The notes under the pieces: model-generated
Told to the model about the DNA's origin: nothing
The model's input: the letters and a program-made list of their open reading frames with translations, nothing else
Databases searched by the model: none
Position numbers and translations under genes: made by a program
Part shown: in pieces, positions 59,351-64,000 of the stretch
Layout: every line of letters starts with the position of its first letter
Position numbering within the stretch: position 1 is the stretch's first letter
NCBI GenBank assembly: GCA_028583685.1
Contig: JAMXIF010001164.1
Location: 5,725,254 to 5,789,253, forward strand
Reading direction: 5' to 3'
Source: Petaurus breviceps papuanus
Lineage: Eukaryota > Chordata > Mammalia > Diprotodontia > Petauridae
DNA length: 64,000 nucleotides

Positions 59351-60007
59351 CCCCCAAAAGAATTTTCAAAATGATATGGGTGCTACCCAACTACTTAAAC
59401 AGCACACCTCAGGGATGTTTAGTATGAAAAGTATAGGCTGAAAGTATAGGAAATGAGGTTACATCACCAATTCTCTCAGACCCAAGGTTCTTCTTCTGCC
59501 TTGCTAGATTTGGGAACAGTTTGGAGGAGTAAAGAGGTGCAGATCATATTGTTTAAGCCTTCTTAACTCTCAGGAAAATAGTGATCCTAGGGAGAAGGCA
59601 TAGGCCAGCAGGGAAAATCTCCATGGCCATGCCCAACTCTCCCCTCTGGATATTTCCCCTTAGCACCTAAGGGTGATTTCCTAATTGGGATAGAGGCAAT
59701 GGTGACTAGACCATGATACCCTTTGTGAATGGGGCCCCTCTCTGGGGTTATGGCTTCTGTGAATTATTCCCATATCTTTCCATTTCTAACTCAAAGGTAG
59801 CTGATCCCTCTTTATGAGAGGAGGATGAAACCAAATTGGAAACTTCTTACTTTGTATATATCCCCAATAAATAGATAATGTTTAGAATAAGAGATTAATG
59901 ATTTCTGGGAAATTTGGAATCCTTAATTTAGGACTTAGCCCACTAGTCATTTAGAACCTGGCACTCTCCCACTCTTTTCAAGTGAATTTACAAACATGGT
60001 CACTTAC
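59351..60007. other. Intron just downstream of CHAT exon 1
   Basis: Unique-looking sequence of higher complexity. No repeat or exon is recognised. Confidence 0.4.
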
Positions 60008-60073
60008 AGCCTCCTCTTTGCTGCTAGAATCCTTTTCAGTCATTTTGGGAGATTTTTTCTCCAGGACAGGCAT
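60008..60073 (-). CDS. CHAT: CHAT coding exon 1 (start codon to residue 22)
   Basis: This exon encodes the flexible N-terminus, MPVLEKKSPKMTEKDSSSKE plus two residues, which aligns with the mouse start MPILEKAPQKM. The first ATG (60073-60071) has G at -3. A second in-frame Met (residue 11) aligns with the Met used to begin the shorter human form. The donor is GTAAGTG directly after codon 22, phase 0. A strong acceptor-like site, a pyrimidine-rich run ending CCCTAG at 60146, would make the exon 60008-60145 with 72 nt of 5' UTR. Three codons upstream of the start, at 60085-60083, lies an in-frame TAA, so this exon cannot be joined to an N-terminally extended frame like the human 82-kDa form. 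The Ser/Lys/Glu-rich stretch is typical of the variable head of ChAT. Confidence 0.9.
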
Positions 60074-60145
60074 CTCTGAGTTTTATCCACTCCTCTTCTG
60101 GCTTGAGTCCAGGAGTCAGTGCTTGTTGGGGATACTCACCCAGTG
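60074..60145 (-). other. CHAT: Predicted 5' UTR part of CHAT exon 1
   Basis: The 72 nt before the start codon follow an acceptor-like run, TTCTTCTCTTTTGG then TCCCTAG, at about 60165-60146. A donor-like GTGAGTAT lies at 60139-60132, only six nt into the proposed exon, so this point may be spliced in more than one way. In other mammals several 5' noncoding exons (R, N, M) join to the first coding exon. Which of these applies here cannot be told from the sequence. The boundary is inferred. Confidence 0.45.
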
Positions 60146-60640
60146 CTAGGGACCAAAAGAGAAGAAGTGGTTGGGAGGGGATATCAGTGTACATTTGCAA
60201 ATCAGACCTGAGAGTACCCTCAAAGTCTTGAGTTCCCTTCCTCCCTTCTCTCCAACCGTAAGTCTAAGCCATTTGCTCCTCTATAAACATTGTGAGGAAG
60301 ACAGAGGCAGGAATTTCTCTGTTAGAAATGGATAAAATAAAGCCAAAATCAGTGCTGTGGTTTCCCTGTGTACTTATAGCAAGACATAGTTGGGTCCAGA
60401 GCCTTTATTTGGTTCCTATTCCAAGAGTCTTTGCTCTTGACCTCACTGCCCCTCTAAACTGACCTGGAGGCTCTGTCCGAGATAGAAATATTCAAGTGTA
60501 CCCTGAATTTATCTGGTAAGCTGTAAAGGAAGTAGCACCTGTACCCACGAGGAGACCTGGTTTCTGGTCACTTAACTTTGTTGAGTCTCAGTTTCTAGAC
60601 AGAAATTGCAGTTTGGACTAGATGATCTCTTATGACCTGT
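60146..60640. other. Flank upstream of CHAT exon 1
   Basis: A possible place for an upstream noncoding exon or promoter. I see no CpG island, no long frame and no clear TATA/initiator pair. A MIR-like scrap (CTTTGTTGAGTCTCAGTTTC) lies at about 60570. Confidence 0.4.
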
Positions 60641-60644
60641 CTAG

Positions 60645-60785
60645 CTCTGGAATACTATGAGTCTAGATCAATAACCTGGGAGCCAGGTGACCTGGTTTCT
60701 GGCCCAGCTTTGTCACTAATTAGCAGTGTGATTTGGGAGAAATCACTTTGTCTTTCAGGAACTCCTTATTTGTATAATGGGGGGT
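60645..60785 (+). mobile_element. MIR-like SINE
   Basis: GGAGCCAGGTGACCTGGTTT, CAGCTTTGTCACTAATTAGC and GTGATTTGGGAGAAATCACT. Confidence 0.65.
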
Positions 60786-61349
60786 GGTATCTGGAAAAAT
60801 AGATACATCAACTGTAAAAATATAAATAATGATAATAATAACAAATTAAAATGCACAGAGGATAAAAAAGCACAGAAAAATGCCATTGTTTTGAGTATAC
60901 TCTTGGTATATACATTAAAACAAATGCAGGTGTTTGGTGCTTGTACTTTCACATATGATTTAATTTTGAAATTTTGTTTGTTTATTTGAATGTTGGTTTT
61001 TGTTGATCATTCTTAAGTTTATAATTTTAAGATTACTTTTCTAATGGAGAGGTTGGACTATGATGACTAAGCTTGCTTTCAGTTTTCATAAGCTACAATT
61101 CAATAATATGGGAGCCAAGAAGCTCAATTTTTGGTTCTTACTTTTTCACTAATAGTTGCATATTTTGGGGAAGGTTGTTTTACTTCTCTGGCCATTAGAT
61201 TTTATAAGAGAGTTAGACCAGATTATCTTAGAGACACTTTCCATGTAAAAATACGTTAAATGATAACTGTCCTATTTGATTTACCAAATCAAGTGAATCA
61301 CTACTGTCCCTGCTCGTTTACCTTGGGGGAGTTATGGACGTCTTGAATG

Positions 61350-61560
61350 GGAATAGATCATAGAATCAGATTTAGAGATAGAAGGGCCCTTAGAAACCAA
61401 TCCAGTCCAACCTCCAAATTTTACAGATGAGACAATTGAGGCACAGAGAGGTTAGATGACGTGTCCCAGTTACTAGAGTTAGTAAGTGTTTTAGGGTGGA
61501 TTTGAACCCAGGTCTTCCTAACTGCAGGTCTAACACTCTATTCTCTCTGCCTCTTTTTTT
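61350..61560 (-). mobile_element. THER/MIR-like SINE
   Basis: AGATAGAAGGGCCCTTAGAA, TTTTACAGATGAGACAATTG, GGATTTGAACCCAGGTCTTC and CACTCTATTCTCTCTGCCTC. A full-length-looking copy. Confidence 0.8.
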
Positions 61561-61564
61561 CCTC

Positions 61565-62880
61565 TTCTCTCCAGAGAGTCACTAATGCTTACTGTCTTAT
61601 TGAATCCTGGTTCTTTCCATCTCCTCCATCTTTCTCACTCCTTTGACTAGGGATAAATATTTCTTAAAAGAGGCCTTAGTGGTGAGTTCAGTCACCCAAG
61701 CAGAGCTACAATTGGTTGGTAAACTCTGTCTGTAGGCAGACCAGACCCAGATCATGGGCAGCAGCCATGAAGATGGACAGGGAGGGACAGAGAAGGGGCA
61801 GAAAGGAGACAGGGAGGGGACAGAGCCTTTGCAGTCAAACCTAAATCACTAGCTTCATCAGATTAAGAGTAGAATGCATTAGCCTTGATAGATGATCAAC
61901 TGTATATAATGATATATGTGCGACTGTCTAAAAGGGGAGGAAAAAACCTTGGCTAGAAGCCTTAGAAATGAATGCAAAGTAACAATCAGAAACAAAGGTA
62001 GCTTTGGAAGAGGGATAAGTTCTATGGGTGACCTCTTAGGTCTCTTCTAGTTCGAAAATTCCAAGTTATTATGGAATAAGACCAAGAGGTCCATCTATAC
62101 CCTGGTGCCCTGAAGGGTGAAAAGCTAGGCCATGGAAAGCCCAACTTCACTCCCTCTTTTCTTCCCTTACCCTGTACCACTCCTAAGTACTGGTCCAAGG
62201 GTGAGGGAGCAGATGGCATCAGGCAGAATTGTGAAGGCAGGGATATTTGTCTTGGAGCTGCTCTCTCCTCTTCAGTTCTCTTTCCTCCCTTTTGTCTTGC
62301 ACTGAAGAGCTCAATAAAGAGCTACTGATTGATCTTGGTGCCTCCCTCCTCATTCCACTCTTCTCATTGCCCTCATGCTGTGTCTCTTCCATCATAGAAG
62401 AAAACTGATAAATTCATTCCCTCTGAAGTATAGGAGATTAATATATTAGTCATCATTATGGGGTCTGTACTGTAAAAGAGGAGCCAGTAGAAGCTTCCTT
62501 CAAAGGGATGTATTGGCATAGAGTGGACATTTAATAAATGCTTGTTGAATGACCAAAAAAAAAACCCTCAAAGAAAGGAAATCCTAATGGTGGCTTTAGG
62601 GTGCCAATGCAGAGTGTATAGGAAATATTTTTTGGCCAGGTCTGGTACTTTCTGATGTCACTCAAATCATATCTTATAGGTACTGCCTATAGGTAAACTA
62701 GCCCTGGGTGGTGGGGTGGACATCTTGGACATCTCAGACTTTTTGGCTTGAGCCATGAGAGAGGAAACAAAGACAACGGAAGTCTTCTTTAGATCCCTTA
62801 TAAGAAAGTATCCCAGGCAGAAAGGGCACAGGGTAGCACTTGAAACTGAAGCCTGCATCTTTCCCTGAGGTTTTCCTCAT
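61565..62880. other. 5' flank, mostly unassigned
   Basis: Contains an L2-like tail at 62510-62565 (TGGACATTTAATAAATGCTT). The purine-rich part at 61770-61820 (GGACAGGGAGGGACAGAGAA) is a short imperfect tandem. No SLC18A3 coding sequence is visible. Confidence 0.45.
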
Positions 62881-62884
62881 TTTC

Positions 62885-63080
62885 TATTACAAAGCACAAA
62901 ATGTTTCTACTGGAAGGGACCTTTGAGGTCATCTAATCCAAACCCCTCATTTTTGATAATGAGATAACCAAGGCCCAGAAAAGTCCTACCCAAATGTCAT
63001 GCAATGCCTGAGTGGAGCATCCAGGATTGAGTCTAGGTCTTCTGATTCCAAATCTGATGCTTTTCCACTATACCACGTTT
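62885..63080 (-). mobile_element. THER/MIR-like SINE
   Basis: CTACTGGAAGGGACCTTTGA, GGTCATCTAATCCAAACCCC, TTGAGTCTAGGTCTTCTGAT and TTTTCCACTATACCACGTTT. Confidence 0.8.
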
Positions 63081-63212
63081 CCTCCCAGCATCTATCTGTG
63101 GATGATACAACCTCCGTGTTTTCATAGTCATTGATACTCCTTTGCCTTCTGAAGACTTCAGATTTTCCCCAAATTCTCTTAAAGTGTGGATACTTTTGAT
63201 ATGCATTTTTTT

Positions 63213-63360
63213 GGAGGGGGGAAGGCAAGGCATTTGAGGTTAAGTGACTTGCCCAAAGTCACACAGCTAGTAAGTGTCAAGTGTCTGAGGTCAGATCTGA
63301 AGTCAGGACCTCCTGACTCCAGGTCTGGCATTCTATTCTCCGCTCCACCTAGCTATCCTA
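63213..63360 (-). mobile_element. MAR1/WSINE-type SINE
   Basis: Reverse copy from GAGGTTAAGTGACTTGCCCA to CGCTCCACCTAGCTATCC, flanked by the 17-bp near-identical duplication starting TTGATATG (63196-63212 and 63361-63377). Confidence 0.95.
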
Positions 63361-63648
63361 TTGATATGTATTTTTTTAAAGTGCTTTACTAGGTGACCAG
63401 AGGGGAAATACAAAGAGGAATAATGCAATCCGTGAGTTAAATAGTTCTATGCCTTGCACAGTGGGAGAGCCAGTGTCCCCAGAAAAGGCAGCAATAGCTG
63501 TAATACAGACTGCTTCACTGGTACTATTTTTAAGGGCTCACTGGCCCCTCTCCCTTTCTAACCCCATGTGAACAACCTATCTGGAGAAGTAGAGTTAAGA
63601 AAGGTACTTCCTTCTCAGAATGCAAAGATTTTCTTTCTGGGTTCAGAT

Positions 63649-63851
63649 TGGGGTGGGGAGCCTGCAGCTTCAAGGCCACATGTGGCCCTCTAGATCCTTA
63701 AGTGCAGCCCTTTGACTGAATCCAAATTTCACAGAACAAATCTCCTTAATAAAAGGATTTATTCTGTAAAACTTGGACCCAGTCAAAAGACTGCACCCGA
63801 GGACCTAGAAGACCACATGTGGCCTCAAGGCTTACAGGTTCTCCACCCCTG
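63649..63851. mobile_element. Palindromic hAT-type MITE
   Basis: Ends TGGGGTGGGGAGCCTG and CAGGTTCTCCACCCCTG are inverted repeats, and the interior is largely self-complementary (GCCACATGTGGCCCTCTAGA against GACCACATGTGGCC). The 8-bp flanks GTTCAGAT (63641-63648) and GTTTAGAT (63852-63859) match at seven positions. No transposase, so it depended on an autonomous hAT element. Confidence 0.85.
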
Positions 63852-64000
63852 GTTTAGATAGAGTGGACTTAGAGAACCTTGCAAACTCCTCTGATGTTTT
63901 CTTCCATTCTCTAAGGCTCTATGGATTATCCCTGGCTCTTTCCCTAGAAGTTTCTTCTTCCCTAGGCCAAATTTATGTCTATTCATTAATCTAGAGCATG

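Overview
The window is vertebrate nuclear DNA, almost certainly from a marsupial. It is AT-rich and full of degraded retroposons. At least nine dispersed SINE insertions (one of them a dimer) begin with a ggtggctaggtggcacagtg-type head and end near cttaaccccaattgcc, the pattern I know from marsupial CORE-SINEs (MAR1/WSINE type). Alongside them are MIR-like SINEs, L2 fragments, and L1 or half-L1 elements of the kind found in metatherians. Within marsupials I cannot name the species.

The only gene I can support is the 5' half of CHAT (choline acetyltransferase), on the minus strand. Seven coding exons were joined by eye from splice signals and reading phase: 60073-60008, 49480-49289, 44038-43920, 29375-29322, 27469-27289, 25961-25784 and 1972-1803. 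All phases agree. They give 320 residues (960 nt) that follow mammalian ChAT without a gap, starting MPVLEKKSPKM and ending NRWYDKSMQ. The rest of the enzyme, including the catalytic histidine, lies to the left of position 1. The first coding exon probably starts at 60145 and carries 72 nt of 5' UTR. Transcription starts and alternative 5' exons should lie to the right. The VAChT gene (SLC18A3), normally nested in the 5' part of the CHAT locus, is not seen up to 64000.

Everything else is intron or 5' flank. Intron between exons 6 and 7 (1973-25783, 23.8 kb): L2 and MIR remnants, a half-L1-like element (11615-14405) with a SINE inside it, a second one (15050-17050) broken by a head-to-tail SINE dimer, a 10-base assembly gap and a hAT-type MITE. 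Introns at 25962-29321: SINEs, MIR-like pieces and an AC-expanded SINE. Intron 29376-43919: an L1 inserted into an older L1, with a target duplication, plus L2 reverse-transcriptase relics. Intron 44039-49288: a chimeric half-L1/L1 on the gene's own strand. Intron 49481-60007: a solo LTR with a 5-bp duplication 143 bp upstream of exon 2, an LTR-like insertion in an L2, and several L1 3' ends. Flank 60146-64000: MIR-like SINEs, a MAR-type SINE and a palindromic hAT MITE.

I found no tRNA, rRNA, CRISPR array or bacterial feature, and no convincing new biological system. The most useful observations are the CHAT exon structure, an in-frame stop just upstream of the start codon, and the nested or chimeric transposon structures.
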